Source: Comamonas badia DSM 17552 (GTDB lineage: Bacteria > Pseudomonadota > Gammaproteobacteria > Burkholderiales > Burkholderiaceae_C). From it: a stretch of 64,000 nucleotides of DNA. The position numbers and the translations under genes were made by a program. The stretch lies in NCBI RefSeq assembly GCF_000484635.1, contig NZ_AXVM01000005.1, positions 1 to 64,000 of the forward strand, given 5' to 3'. The notes beneath the pieces are model-generated. The model saw nothing but the letters and a program-made list of their open reading frames with translations. It had not been told where the DNA came from and ran no database searches. Positions 32,739 to 42,913 of the stretch are shown here, piece after piece (positions within the stretch are counted from its first letter, which is position 1; each line of letters opens with the position of its first letter).

Positions 32739-34822
32739 AGAAGATCCTGATAGCCAACCGTGGCGAGATCGCCCGCCGCGTCATCGCCACGGCGCAGCGC
32801 ATGGGCATAGACACCGTCGCCGTGCATTCCGATGCCGATGCCCACGCGCCCCATGTGCGCGAGGCCACGCAGGCTTATGCGCTCGGCGGCAACACCTCGG
32901 CTGAAAGCTATCTGCGCGTAGACAAGCTGCTGGCCGCGGCCAAGGCCACGGGCGCGGATGCGATCCATCCGGGCTACGGCTTCTTGAGCGAAGACGCGAG
33001 CTTTGCCCAGGCCGTCATTGATGCAGGACTGGTGTGGATAGGCCCGCCGCCCGCCGCCATCCGCGCGCTGGGCGACAAGGGCGCGGCCAAGCGGCTGGCG
33101 GTGGCGCAGGCCGTGCCGGTGCTGCCCGGCTATGCGGGCGAAGACCAGTCGCCGGAGCGCTTTGCCCAAGAGGCCGACAAGATCGGCTACCCGGTGATGG
33201 TCAAGGCCGTCGCGGGTGGCGGCGGGCGCGGCATGCGCCTCGTGATGCAGGCGGGCGATCTGCACGCGGCGATGCAGAGCGCCAGCTCCGAGGCACTGGC
33301 CGGGTTTGGCAACGGCCAGCTCCTGATCGAGCGCGCCGTGATGCAGCCGCGCCATGTCGAGGTGCAGGTGTTTGCCGATGCGCTGGGGCATTGCATCCAT
33401 CTGGGCGAGCGCGATTGTTCCGTGCAGCGGCGCCACCAGAAAATCATTGAAGAGGCACCGTCCCCGGCGGTCTCTGCCGAACTGCGCGCCAGCATGGGCG
33501 AGTGCGCCGTGGCGCTGGCCCAGGGCGCGGGCTACGTGGGCGCGGGCACGGTGGAGTTTCTGCTGGAGGGCGACGCCTTCTACCTGATGGAGATGAACAC
33601 CCGTCTGCAGGTGGAGCACCCGGTGACCGAGGCGATCACCGGGCTGGATCTGGTCGAATGGCAGATCCGCGTGGCGCGGGGCGAGGCGCTGCCGCTCACG
33701 CAGGATCAGGTGCCACTGAGCGGCCATGCGATCGAGGTCCGCCTGTGCGCCGAGGACGAGAACTACACCTCGCACGCCGGGCGCATCCTGCACTTTGCCG
33801 AGCCGCCGGGCGCGAGTCACTTCGCGCGTTCTGCGCTGCGCTTTGACCATGCGATCGCTTCCGGCGCCGAGGTCACGCCGTTCTACGACGCGATGCTGGG
33901 CAAGCTCATCGTCCACGCCCCCACGCGTGCCGAGGCGATCGCCGCGCTGGCCGGGGCATTGGCGCAGACCGAGGTGCTGGGCCTGCCCACCAACCGCGCC
34001 TTCCTGGTCGAATGCCTGCGCGATGCGCGCTTTGGTGCGGGGCAGGCGCTGATTTCCTTCCTTGATATGCATGGCGACGCACTGCGCGCAACGCTCCTTG
34101 AAAGAGAGCTGCTTGCGCATGTCCATCATGCGCTGGCGGCGGTTTTGCCTTTGAACCAAGGCCTGGCCTGCGCCTACGCTGCGCCGCGCCGATTGGTGCA
34201 CCGGGACAAGGCGCAAACGCTGGCCGTGCGTGCCGTGGCTGGTGGCTGGCAGGTGCAGGAGGTGGGTAGCCCGCTGCCCGACCTCTCTGGTAGGAGCGGT
34301 TTCAGCCGCGAAGAAGCGCCTTCGCGGCTGAAGCCGCTCCCACAGCAGCAGCAGGGGGACGCCCCGCCACCATGGCGCACCATCGCCGTGCAGCCGCTCG
34401 CCGATGGCAGCCTGCGCTGCACCGAAGACGGCCTGGCCGAGCGCGTGCGCGCCGTGGCCGTGCCCGGTGGCGTGGGCGGCGAGGGCGGCCAGCGCTGGCA
34501 TGCGCAATCGGGCGGCGTGGATTGGTGGTTTGAAGACGTCACCTATCTGCCGCAAGCGGGCGCCGGTGGTGCGCTGGCAGCTACGGAATTGAAAGCGCCG
34601 TTCAATGGCCGCGTGGTACGCATCGCGGTGCAGCCGGGCCAGGCGCTGGCCCAGGGCGAGGCGGCGCTGGTGGTCGAATCGATGAAGCTGGAGCACAGCC
34701 TCGCGCCGCGCGCCGCCGTCACGGTGGCCGAGGTGCTGGTGGAGGTCGGCCAGCAGGTCACGCCGGGCCAGATATTGCTGCGCTTTGCCAAGCCAGAGCA
34801 GCAGCAAAAGGAGGCCGCATGA
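32735..34822 (+). CDS. atuF: Acyl-CoA carboxylase alpha subunit with biotin domain
   Basis: This 695-residue protein has a biotin carboxylase part at residues 1-450 (KKILIANRGEIARR; ATP-grasp loop KAVAGGGGRGMR; EMNTRLQVEHPVTE) and a biotinyl domain at the C-terminus, with the biotin-accepting Lys about residue 651 in VVESMKLEHS. It transfers CO2 to biotin for the beta subunit encoded upstream. The start ATG 32735 has GGAGG and overlaps an upstream ORF. Between the domains, a type A repeat is translated (GRSGFSREEAPSRLKPLPQ, residues about 519-537). It overlaps the next gene by four bases. Confidence 0.87.
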   Translation: MKKILIANRGEIARRVIATAQRMGIDTVAVHSDADAHAPHVREATQAYALGGNTSAESYLRVDKLLAAAKATGADAIHPGYGFLSEDASFAQAVIDAGLVWIGPPPAAIRALGDKGAAKRLAVAQAVPVLPGYAGEDQSPERFAQEADKIGYPVMVKAVAGGGGRGMRLVMQAGDLHAAMQSASSEALAGFGNGQLLIERAVMQPRHVEVQVFADALGHCIHLGERDCSVQRRHQKIIEEAPSPAVSAELRASMGECAVALAQGAGYVGAGTVEFLLEGDAFYLMEMNTRLQVEHPVTEAITGLDLVEWQIRVARGEALPLTQDQVPLSGHAIEVRLCAEDENYTSHAGRILHFAEPPGASHFARSALRFDHAIASGAEVTPFYDAMLGKLIVHAPTRAEAIAALAGALAQTEVLGLPTNRAFLVECLRDARFGAGQALISFLDMHGDALRATLLERELLAHVHHALAAVLPLNQGLACAYAAPRRLVHRDKAQTLAVRAVAGGWQVQEVGSPLPDLSGRSGFSREEAPSRLKPLPQQQQGDAPPPWRTIAVQPLADGSLRCTEDGLAERVRAVAVPGGVGGEGGQRWHAQSGGVDWWFEDVTYLPQAGAGGALAATELKAPFNGRVVRIAVQPGQALAQGEAALVVESMKLEHSLAPRAAVTVAEVLVEVGQQVTPGQILLRFAKPEQQQKEAA
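34291..34344. repeat. REP-like repeat A, inverted pair, inside the carboxylase alpha gene
   Basis: TAGGAGCGGTTTCAGCCGCG and the inverted partner TTCGCGGCTGAAGCCGCTCC, with a gap of about 10 bases. One arm has a T for C change. The copy lies in the linker between the carboxylase and biotinyl domains and keeps the reading frame. Confidence 0.92.
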
Positions 34823-35979
34823 GCTTCACCCCCGAAGAACTGCGCGAGGCGACGACCCAGCTCGCCGATACCGTCGCCCGCTTTGCCCGCAGCGAGATCG
34901 CGCCGCACGCCACCGAGTGGGACCAGGCGGGTGAATTCCCGCGCCAGCTCTACCGCCGCGCGGCCGATCTGGGCCTGCTCGGCCTGGGCTACCCCGAGGC
35001 GCTCGGTGGCACGCCCGCGCCCTACGCGCTGCGCATGCCGGCCTGGCGCGCGCTGTGCCGTCATGGCGCCTCGGGCGGGGTGCAGGCCAGCCTGTTTTCA
35101 CACAACATCGCGTTGCCGCTGGTGGTGGCGCTGGGTGCGCCCGAGGTGCAGCGCGAGGTGGTGCCGCCGGTGCTGGCGGGCGAGAAAATTGCCGCGCTGG
35201 GCATCACCGAACCCGGCGGCGGTTCGGACGTCGCGCAACTCAAAACCACTGCGCGGCGCGACGGCGGCGACTACGTCATAGACGGCGAAAAAATCTTCAT
35301 CACCTCCGGCATGCGCGCCGACTGGTTCACGCTGGCGGTGCGCACCGATGCGGCCAGCAAGGGCGCGGGCGGCATCAGCCTGATCGTGGTGCCGGGCGAT
35401 ACCCCCGGCCTTTCGCGCACGCGGCTGGACAAGATGGGCTGGCTGTCTTCGGACACCGCCCACCTGCGCTTTGACGGCGTGCGCGTGCCCGCGCGCTACC
35501 TGCTGGGGGCAGAGGGCGCGGGCTTCAAGGGCATCATGGGCAACTTCAACGGCGAGCGGCTTGGCCTGGCGGCAGGCGCCGTCGGCTTTGCCGAGGCGTG
35601 TCTGGATGAAGCGCTCTCCTGGGCGCGCCAGCGCAGCACCTTCGGCCAGCCGCTGGTGGCGCACCAGGTGATCCGCCACAAGCTGGTGGACATGCGCCAG
35701 CGCATCTGCGCCACCGCCGCCTGGCTGGATGCCGTGGCCGCGCGCGCCGATGCGGGCGACACCAGCCCCGACTGGGTGGCCGAGGTTTGCACCCTTAAAA
35801 ATCAGGCCACGCAGACGATGCAGTTCTGCGCCGATGCGGGCGTGCAGATTCTGGGCGGCATGGGCTATATGCGCGGCACGGTGTGCGAGCGCATCTACCG
35901 CGAGGTCAAGGTGATCACCATAGGCGGCGGCACCGAGGAAATCATGAAGGAGCTGGCGGCGCGCCAGTGGGGGTTTTGA
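34819..35979 (+). CDS. Acyl-CoA dehydrogenase, second of the Atu-like cluster
   Basis: The enzyme has 386 residues. Its FAD motif is ALGITEPGGGSDVAQL; ITSGMRADWFTLAVR and the helix RQRSTFGQPLVAHQVIRHK follow. The C-terminal base position reads TIGGGTEEIMKE (no Glu at the YEG site), while FNGERLGLAAG supplies the alternative Glu seen in branched-chain dehydrogenases. It starts inside the stop of the biotin subunit gene. A second dehydrogenase is expected for shorter intermediates after carboxylation and hydration of the branched chain. Confidence 0.9.
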   Translation: MSFTPEELREATTQLADTVARFARSEIAPHATEWDQAGEFPRQLYRRAADLGLLGLGYPEALGGTPAPYALRMPAWRALCRHGASGGVQASLFSHNIALPLVVALGAPEVQREVVPPVLAGEKIAALGITEPGGGSDVAQLKTTARRDGGDYVIDGEKIFITSGMRADWFTLAVRTDAASKGAGGISLIVVPGDTPGLSRTRLDKMGWLSSDTAHLRFDGVRVPARYLLGAEGAGFKGIMGNFNGERLGLAAGAVGFAEACLDEALSWARQRSTFGQPLVAHQVIRHKLVDMRQRICATAAWLDAVAARADAGDTSPDWVAEVCTLKNQATQTMQFCADAGVQILGGMGYMRGTVCERIYREVKVITIGGGTEEIMKELAARQWGF

Positions 35980-35986
35980 CTTTTTC

Positions 35987-36107
35987 ACTCCCTCCCCCGA
36001 AGAGCGGCGGCGTCTCGCCGCCAGCACCGGGGTAGGGGCCAGCCAGCCAGCCACCGTGCTTCTGCGAGCCGCCCCCATCCTGCCTTCCCCCAGAGAGGGA
36101 AGGAGTC
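35987..36107. repeat. Type B repeat, composite copy with inserted hairpin
   Basis: CTCCCTCCCCCGAAGAGCGG then the hairpin GGCGGCGTCTCGCCGCC and CAGCACCGGGG, ending with CCCCCATCCTGCCTTCCCCC then AGAGAGGGAAGGAG. The hairpin portion is the inverse of that in 32431-32605. Confidence 0.82.
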
Positions 36108-36132
36108 GAATTCTGAATCGAGGAATATACGC

Positions 36133-36897
36133 ATGACGGAACTGCTGGTTCAACGCAAAGACGGTGTCCTCTGGCTCACCATTGCCCGCGAAGAGCGGCG
36201 CAATGCGATGAGCGCGGCGGTGGTCGAAGGCCTCACGCGGCAATTGCAGCAGGCCAATGCCGACCGCAGCCTGCGCGCCATCGTGCTCACCGGCGCGGGT
36301 GAGAAGGCCTTCTGTGCCGGGGCCGATCTGGCCACGGGCAAGTCGTTCAAGTTTGACTATTCCGAACCGCAGCAGGGCTTTGCCAACCTGCTGCGCGCGG
36401 CGCATGCCACGCATCTGCCCTTGATTGCACGCGTGAACGGTGCCTGCATGGCGGGCGGCATGGGGCTGCTTGCGATGTGCGACCTGGCGGTGGCCGCGCC
36501 GCACGCGCGCTTTGGCCTGCCGGAGGTGAAGGTGGGCGTATTCCCCGCGCAGGTGCTCACCGTGCTGCAGGGCTTGGTCGGCCGGCGCGCGCTGGCAGAT
36601 TTGTGTATCACCGGCGAACCGATGGACGCGCAGCAGGCGCTGGCCATTGGCCTGATCAACGAGGTGGCCGAGGATCTGGACGCCGCAGTGGGCAAGCTCC
36701 TTGCGCGCATCCTGGATAAATCCCCCGCCGCCATCCGCCGCGGGCTGTATCTGATGAAGCACCTGGACGGCCTGCCGTTCGCGCAGTCCATGGCCTTTAC
36801 CGAAAGCCAGATTGGCCTTTTTGCGCTGACCGAAGACGCGGCCGAGGGGCAGGCCGCCTTCCGTGAAAAGCGGGCACCGAACTGGAGTGGCAAATGA
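36133..36897 (+). CDS. Enoyl-CoA hydratase (AtuE-like)
   Basis: This 254-residue crotonase has oxyanion loops AFCAGADLATGKS (about residue 60) and ACMAGGMGLLAMCDLAVAA, and the Glu in FGLPEVKVGVFPAQV corresponds to a catalytic hydratase Glu. In Pseudomonas, AtuE hydrates isohexenyl-glutaconyl-CoA produced by the carboxylase. This position and length fit, but 3-methylglutaconyl-CoA is also possible. The stop overlaps the atuA start (ATGA). Confidence 0.88.
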   Translation: MTELLVQRKDGVLWLTIAREERRNAMSAAVVEGLTRQLQQANADRSLRAIVLTGAGEKAFCAGADLATGKSFKFDYSEPQQGFANLLRAAHATHLPLIARVNGACMAGGMGLLAMCDLAVAAPHARFGLPEVKVGVFPAQVLTVLQGLVGRRALADLCITGEPMDAQQALAIGLINEVAEDLDAAVGKLLARILDKSPAAIRRGLYLMKHLDGLPFAQSMAFTESQIGLFALTEDAAEGQAAFREKRAPNWSGK

Positions 36898-38771
36898 CGG
36901 ACACAAAAATCATCCGCATCGGCGGCGCCTCCGGCTTCTGGGGCGATTCCAGCGTGGGCGCGCCGCAGCTGGTGGCGAGCGGCCAGGTGGACTACCTGGC
37001 GTTCGATTACCTCGCCGAGCTCACCATGTCCATCCTGGCCGGCGCGCGCATGAAAAAGCCCGAGCTGGGCTATGCGACCGACTTCGTCACGGTGGCGATG
37101 CGCGCCGTGCTCAAGGACGTGGTGGCCCAGGGCATTCGCGTGGTGAGCAACGCCGGCGGCGTGAACCCCGAGGGCTGCGCCGATGCGCTGCGCGCGCTGG
37201 CCGCCGAGCTGGGCGTGGCGGTGAAGATTGCTGTCGTCACGGGTGACGACGTGATGCCGCAATTGCCCGCCCTGCGCGATCGCCAGCCGCCGGTGGCCGA
37301 GTTGCAGAGCGGCGCGCCACTGCCCGCCAAGATCGTCACCGCCAACGCCTACCTGGGCGCGCTGCCCATCCAGGCGGCGCTGGATGCGGGCGCGCAGATC
37401 GTCATCACCGGCCGCTGCGTGGATTCGGCGGTGACGCTGGGCATCCTGATGCACGAGTTCGGCTGGCAGGCTGATGACTACGACCGCCTGGCGGGAGGCA
37501 GCCTGGCCGGCCACATCATCGAATGCGGCTGCCAGGGCACGGGCGGGCTGCATACGGATTGGGAGGCGGTGCCCGACTGGGCGCATATCGGCTACCCCAT
37601 CGTCGAATGCGCGGCGGATGGCAGCTTCACCGCCACCAAGCCCGCGGGCACCGGCGGGCTGGTCGCGCCGCAGGTGGTGGCCGAGCAGATGCTGTATGAA
37701 ATCCACGACCCGAAAGCCTATCTGCTGCCCGATGTGGTCTGCGATTTCACGCAGGTGACCATGGTGCAGACGGGCGCCGATCGTGTGCGGGTGGCAGGCG
37801 CGCGCGGCGTGGCGCCGACGGGCAGCTACAAGGTCTGCGCGACGTACATCGATGGTTTCAAGACCTCGGCGCAATTGACCATCGTCGGTATCGACGCCGT
37901 GGCCAAGGCGCGGCGCACCGGCGAGGCGATTCTGGAGCGTGTGGGCGGTTTGCTTGCCGCGCAGGGCATGGCGCCGTTCAGCGCCACGCACATCGAGGTG
38001 CTGGGGGCCGAGTCCGGCTGGGGGGCGCTGGCCAACCTAGCCGTGCAGCACACGCGCGAAGCGGTGCTGCGGCTCACCGCGCGCCATGCCGACAGGAAGG
38101 CGCTGGAGCTGCTGGCGCGCGAGATCGCGCCTGCGGGCACCTCGTTCGCTCCGGGCACCACCGGCGCGGGTGGGCGGTCTGGGGTGTCGCCGCTGATACG
38201 GCAATACGCGTTTTTGCTGGACAAGGCGAGCGTGGCGCCTGTGGTCGTGCTGGAGGGTGTTCTGGTCGCCGTCGGCCCTCACCCCCGCCCTCTCCCAGAG
38301 GGAGAGGGAGCAAATGCATCCCCGGTATCTCCCCCTCTCCCTCTGGGAGAGGGCAGGGGTGAGGGCTTGCATTCAAATCGGCCTGTAGCGCTTGACCACC
38401 CTGCGCAAACAGCTATCAATAATGAAGAGCAGACAGTACAAGTGCCTCTCATCCGCCTCGCCTGGGCCCGCTCGGGCGACAAGGGCGACACCTCCAACAT
38501 CGGTGTGATCGCGCGCAAGCCCGAGTGGCTGCCCCTGCTGCGCGCCCAGCTCACGCCCGAGGCGGTGAAGGCCTACCTGGCCCACGCCATCCAGGGCCAG
38601 GTCACACGCCATGAGGTGCCCGGCATCCACGCCTTCAACTTCGTCTGTGAACAGGCGCTGGGCGGCGGCGGCATGGCGTCGCTCAACAACGACGCGCTGG
38701 GCAAGGGCATGGGGCAGATGCTGCTGACCATGCCGATCCAGGTGCCAAGCGCATGGGGGTTGAAAGCATGA
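36894..38771 (+). CDS. atuA: Acyclic terpene utilisation protein AtuA
   Basis: This 625-residue protein is of the AtuA (DUF1446) type. The main domain, residues 1-450, contains IRIGGASGFWGDSSVGAPQL, VSNAGGVNPEGCADALR and ITGRCVDSAVTLG; a C-terminal ferredoxin-like AtuA domain starts at about residue 520 (LIRLAWARSGDKGDTSNIGV). AtuA is required for citronellol/geraniol growth in Pseudomonas, but its reaction is unknown. The linker between domains (residues 462-512) is made of translated repeat sequence: a type B copy (PRPLPEGEGANA, then PPLPLGEGRGEG) followed by a type C copy (HPAQTAINNE). Confidence 0.9.
   Translation: MTDTKIIRIGGASGFWGDSSVGAPQLVASGQVDYLAFDYLAELTMSILAGARMKKPELGYATDFVTVAMRAVLKDVVAQGIRVVSNAGGVNPEGCADALRALAAELGVAVKIAVVTGDDVMPQLPALRDRQPPVAELQSGAPLPAKIVTANAYLGALPIQAALDAGAQIVITGRCVDSAVTLGILMHEFGWQADDYDRLAGGSLAGHIIECGCQGTGGLHTDWEAVPDWAHIGYPIVECAADGSFTATKPAGTGGLVAPQVVAEQMLYEIHDPKAYLLPDVVCDFTQVTMVQTGADRVRVAGARGVAPTGSYKVCATYIDGFKTSAQLTIVGIDAVAKARRTGEAILERVGGLLAAQGMAPFSATHIEVLGAESGWGALANLAVQHTREAVLRLTARHADRKALELLAREIAPAGTSFAPGTTGAGGRSGVSPLIRQYAFLLDKASVAPVVVLEGVLVAVGPHPRPLPEGEGANASPVSPPLPLGEGRGEGLHSNRPVALDHPAQTAINNEEQTVQVPLIRLAWARSGDKGDTSNIGVIARKPEWLPLLRAQLTPEAVKAYLAHAIQGQVTRHEVPGIHAFNFVCEQALGGGGMASLNNDALGKGMGQMLLTMPIQVPSAWGLKA
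38278..38365. repeat. Type B repeat pair inside atuA
   Basis: CCTCACCCCCGCCCTCTCCC then AGAGGGAGAGGGAG, and the inverse CTCCCCCTCTCCCTCTGGGA then GAGGGCAGGGGTGAGGGC. Translated in frame in the interdomain linker of AtuA. Confidence 0.85.
38383..38430. repeat. Type C repeat inside atuA
   Basis: CCTGTAGCGCTTGACCACCC then TGCGCAAACAGCTATCAAT, directly following the type B copy. It matches the 3' half of the copy at 30243-30298. Confidence 0.75.
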
Positions 38772-39571
38772 ATGTTCAATTCGATTTCTCCGGCCGCCAC
38801 GCCGTGGTCTTTGGCGGCACCACCGGCATCAACCTCGGTATCGCTCAGGCCTTTGCCGCTGCGGGTGCCGATGTGACGGTCGTCAGCCGCAAGCAGGCGA
38901 ATGTGGACGCCGCCGTGGCCACGCTGGGTGCGCGCGGCTTTGGCACCGTGGCCGATGTGCGCGACGAGGCCAGCGTGCGCGCCGCGCTGGCGGCGGCCCA
39001 TGACAAGCACGGCCCCATCGACGTACTGGTTTCGGGCGCGGCGGGCAACTTCCTTGCGGATGTGAACAGCATGTCGTCCAACGCCTTCAAGGTGGTGGTG
39101 GACATCGATCTGGTGGGCAGCTTTCACGTCGCGCGCCATGCGTTTGAGCATCTTCGCAAGCCCGGCGCGAGCGTGCTCTTCATCAGCGCGCCGCAGGCGG
39201 TCGTGCCCATGCCCTGGCAGGCGCATGTGGGCGCGGCCAAGGCCGGCATAGACCAGTTTGCGCGCGTGCTGGCGCTGGAGTGGGGCGCGGCCGGGGTGCG
39301 GGTGAACGCCATCTCGCCCGGGCCGATTGCCGGCACCGAAGGCATGAAGCGCCTGGCCCCGCAAGGCCCTGAAGGCGATGCGCTGGTGCGCGCCATGGTG
39401 CCGCTGGGGCGCATGGGCACGCCGCGGGACATCGCCCACCTGGCGATGTTTCTTGGCTCGGATGCCGCGGCCTACCTCTCGGGCACCGTGATTGCCTGCG
39501 ACGGCGGCGCCCAGAACATGCTCACGCCCATGATCACCGCTGCCATCGGGCAGGGCATGGCAACTCGTTGA
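38768..39571 (+). CDS. SDR oxidoreductase, 2,4-dienoyl-CoA-reductase-like (AtuB/AtuG position)
   Basis: This 267-residue short-chain dehydrogenase has the nucleotide site VVFGGTTGINLGIAQAF at the N-terminus. The usual catalytic Tyr-X3-Lys reads WQAHVGAAKAGID, with His in place of Tyr, as in peroxisomal-type 2,4-dienoyl-CoA reductases. ISPGPIAGTEGMKRL is also typical of that group. It therefore probably reduces a dienoyl-CoA with NADPH rather than oxidising a hydroxyl. Its ATG overlaps the atuA stop. Confidence 0.87.
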   Translation: MNVQFDFSGRHAVVFGGTTGINLGIAQAFAAAGADVTVVSRKQANVDAAVATLGARGFGTVADVRDEASVRAALAAAHDKHGPIDVLVSGAAGNFLADVNSMSSNAFKVVVDIDLVGSFHVARHAFEHLRKPGASVLFISAPQAVVPMPWQAHVGAAKAGIDQFARVLALEWGAAGVRVNAISPGPIAGTEGMKRLAPQGPEGDALVRAMVPLGRMGTPRDIAHLAMFLGSDAAAYLSGTVIACDGGAQNMLTPMITAAIGQGMATR

Positions 39572-39600
39572 ACTTCACGACGTAAACAGGAGACCCACCC

Positions 39601-41190
39601 ATGATCGAGATTCCCACCACCGACGCCCTGCGCCGCATCCGCCGCGTGGCGCTGGGCGACTTCGTGCACCGCAGCGCGCTGAAATTCCCCGGGCGCACCG
39701 CCGTGGTCGATGGCGACCTGCGCCTGAGCTATGCCGAGCTCGATGCGCGCAGCTCGCGCTTTGCACACTACCTGCTCGACACCATAGGCAGCGGCTGCCA
39801 GGTCGGCATGCTGTGCCTGAACTCGGCCGACATGGTGGTGGCCTACAACGGCATCCACAAATCCGGCAACGTCTGGGTGCCGGTGAATGTGCGGCTCGAT
39901 GCCGACACCATCGCCTACGTCCTGCGCCACGCCGAGGTGTCGGCCGTGGTGGTGGACGAGGCCTTCATGGCCATGCCCGAACTCGCCGCCGTGCTGCGCG
40001 AGCTGGCGGTGCCGCTTATCCTGAGCATGGCGGCGGGCGCCGCGCCCCATGGCGCTATCGCGTTTGCGCAGGCCTGGGCGGGCCGCAGCGCGGCGCTGCC
40101 CGACGCCGTGATCGGCAGCGACCAGCCCGCGCTCATCATGTACACCAGTGGCACCACCGGCAGGCCCAAGGGCGTGGTGCACTCGCACGCCTCGGTGGCG
40201 GCCGCGCTCATGGGCAACATGGTGGGCATGCAGATCACGCAGCAGGATGTGTTCTCGGGCGTGCTGCCGCTGTTCCACTGCGCCCAGCATTGCCTGGTGG
40301 CCACCGCCCATGCGGCCGGCGCCACGGTGGTGCTGCTGCGCGGCTTCGTGCCCGACGAGGTGCGTGCCTCCATCCTGCGCGAGAACTACACCATCTTCAC
40401 CGGCCTGCCGATGATGTACGGCGCGCTGCTGATGGAGCCGACGTTCCGTGCGCCATCGGTGCGCCTGGCGATGTACGCCATGGCGCCCATTCCCAAGCCG
40501 CTCATCGCCCAGATCGCCGGGCGCATGACGCCCGAGGTGATGCTCGCCACGGGCCAGACCGAGATGTACCCCGGCACCATGACCTTCCGCCCCGGCGACT
40601 GGCCGGATCTGGACGCCAACTACTGGGGCACCTCGCTGCCGCACAACGAAACGGCAGTGATGGACGACGACGGGAATCTGCTGGGCGAAGGCCAGCCGGG
40701 CGAGATCGTGCACCGCGGAGCCAACGCCATGCTCGGCTACTTCAAGGACCCCGAGGCAACGACGGCCGCGCAGCGCTTTGGCTGGCACCACACGGGCGAC
40801 CTGGGCATGTGGGGCCCGCAGGGGCAGATGATGTTCCTCGACCGCAAGAAGGACATGATCAAGACCGGCGGCGAGAACGTCGCCAGCGTCAAGGTCGAGG
40901 CGGTGATCCTCGCGCACCCGGCGGTGGCCGGTGTGGGCGTCATCGGCCTGCCGCATCCGCGCTGGATCGAGGCGGTCTGCGCCTTCGTGGTGAAGAAGCC
41001 CGGCGCCGACTTGGATGAAGAGGCGCTGCTCGCGCATTGCCGCGCCCAGCTGGGCGGCTTTGAGGTGCCCAAGCTCGTGCGCTTCATCGATGCCTTGCCT
41101 GCAACCTCGACGGGCAAGGTGCAAAAGCATATGCTGCGCAAGCAGTTCGAGGCGGTGGCGCAAGAGGCCTGGGGGCAGGACGGAGCGTGA
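39601..41190 (+). CDS. Acyl-CoA ligase (AMP-forming), first
   Basis: The enzyme has 529 residues of the ANL superfamily. The phosphate loop is MYTSGTTGRPKGVVHSHAS (about residue 180), followed by LPLFHCAQHC, TGQTEMYPG, HHTGDLGMWGP, DRKKDMIKTGGENVAS and the catalytic Lys in ATSTGKVQKHML. It activates a carboxylic acid to its CoA thioester through an acyl-adenylate. Position after the SDR gene matches AtuH in function, so citronellate or a related branched acid is a fair guess. A ribosome-binding site (AGGAG) lies in a 29-base gap. Confidence 0.92.
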   Translation: MIEIPTTDALRRIRRVALGDFVHRSALKFPGRTAVVDGDLRLSYAELDARSSRFAHYLLDTIGSGCQVGMLCLNSADMVVAYNGIHKSGNVWVPVNVRLDADTIAYVLRHAEVSAVVVDEAFMAMPELAAVLRELAVPLILSMAAGAAPHGAIAFAQAWAGRSAALPDAVIGSDQPALIMYTSGTTGRPKGVVHSHASVAAALMGNMVGMQITQQDVFSGVLPLFHCAQHCLVATAHAAGATVVLLRGFVPDEVRASILRENYTIFTGLPMMYGALLMEPTFRAPSVRLAMYAMAPIPKPLIAQIAGRMTPEVMLATGQTEMYPGTMTFRPGDWPDLDANYWGTSLPHNETAVMDDDGNLLGEGQPGEIVHRGANAMLGYFKDPEATTAAQRFGWHHTGDLGMWGPQGQMMFLDRKKDMIKTGGENVASVKVEAVILAHPAVAGVGVIGLPHPRWIEAVCAFVVKKPGADLDEEALLAHCRAQLGGFEVPKLVRFIDALPATSTGKVQKHMLRKQFEAVAQEAWGQDGA

Positions 41191-41274
41191 TAGCGGGGTG
41201 GCCGGCGTCGACACGGTGCTTCGGCCGATAGATGTCATACGGATTTTGAAGCAGCATTGATGGGGGGACTCACC

Positions 41275-42834
<1,560 letters not shown>

Positions 42835-42913
42835 CGACCCTGTAGCAGGCATCCCAAGCCGGGAAATTTCACGGCATGACGATGGGGTATCGGTTGTCAA
42901 TGAGTAGTTTCCC

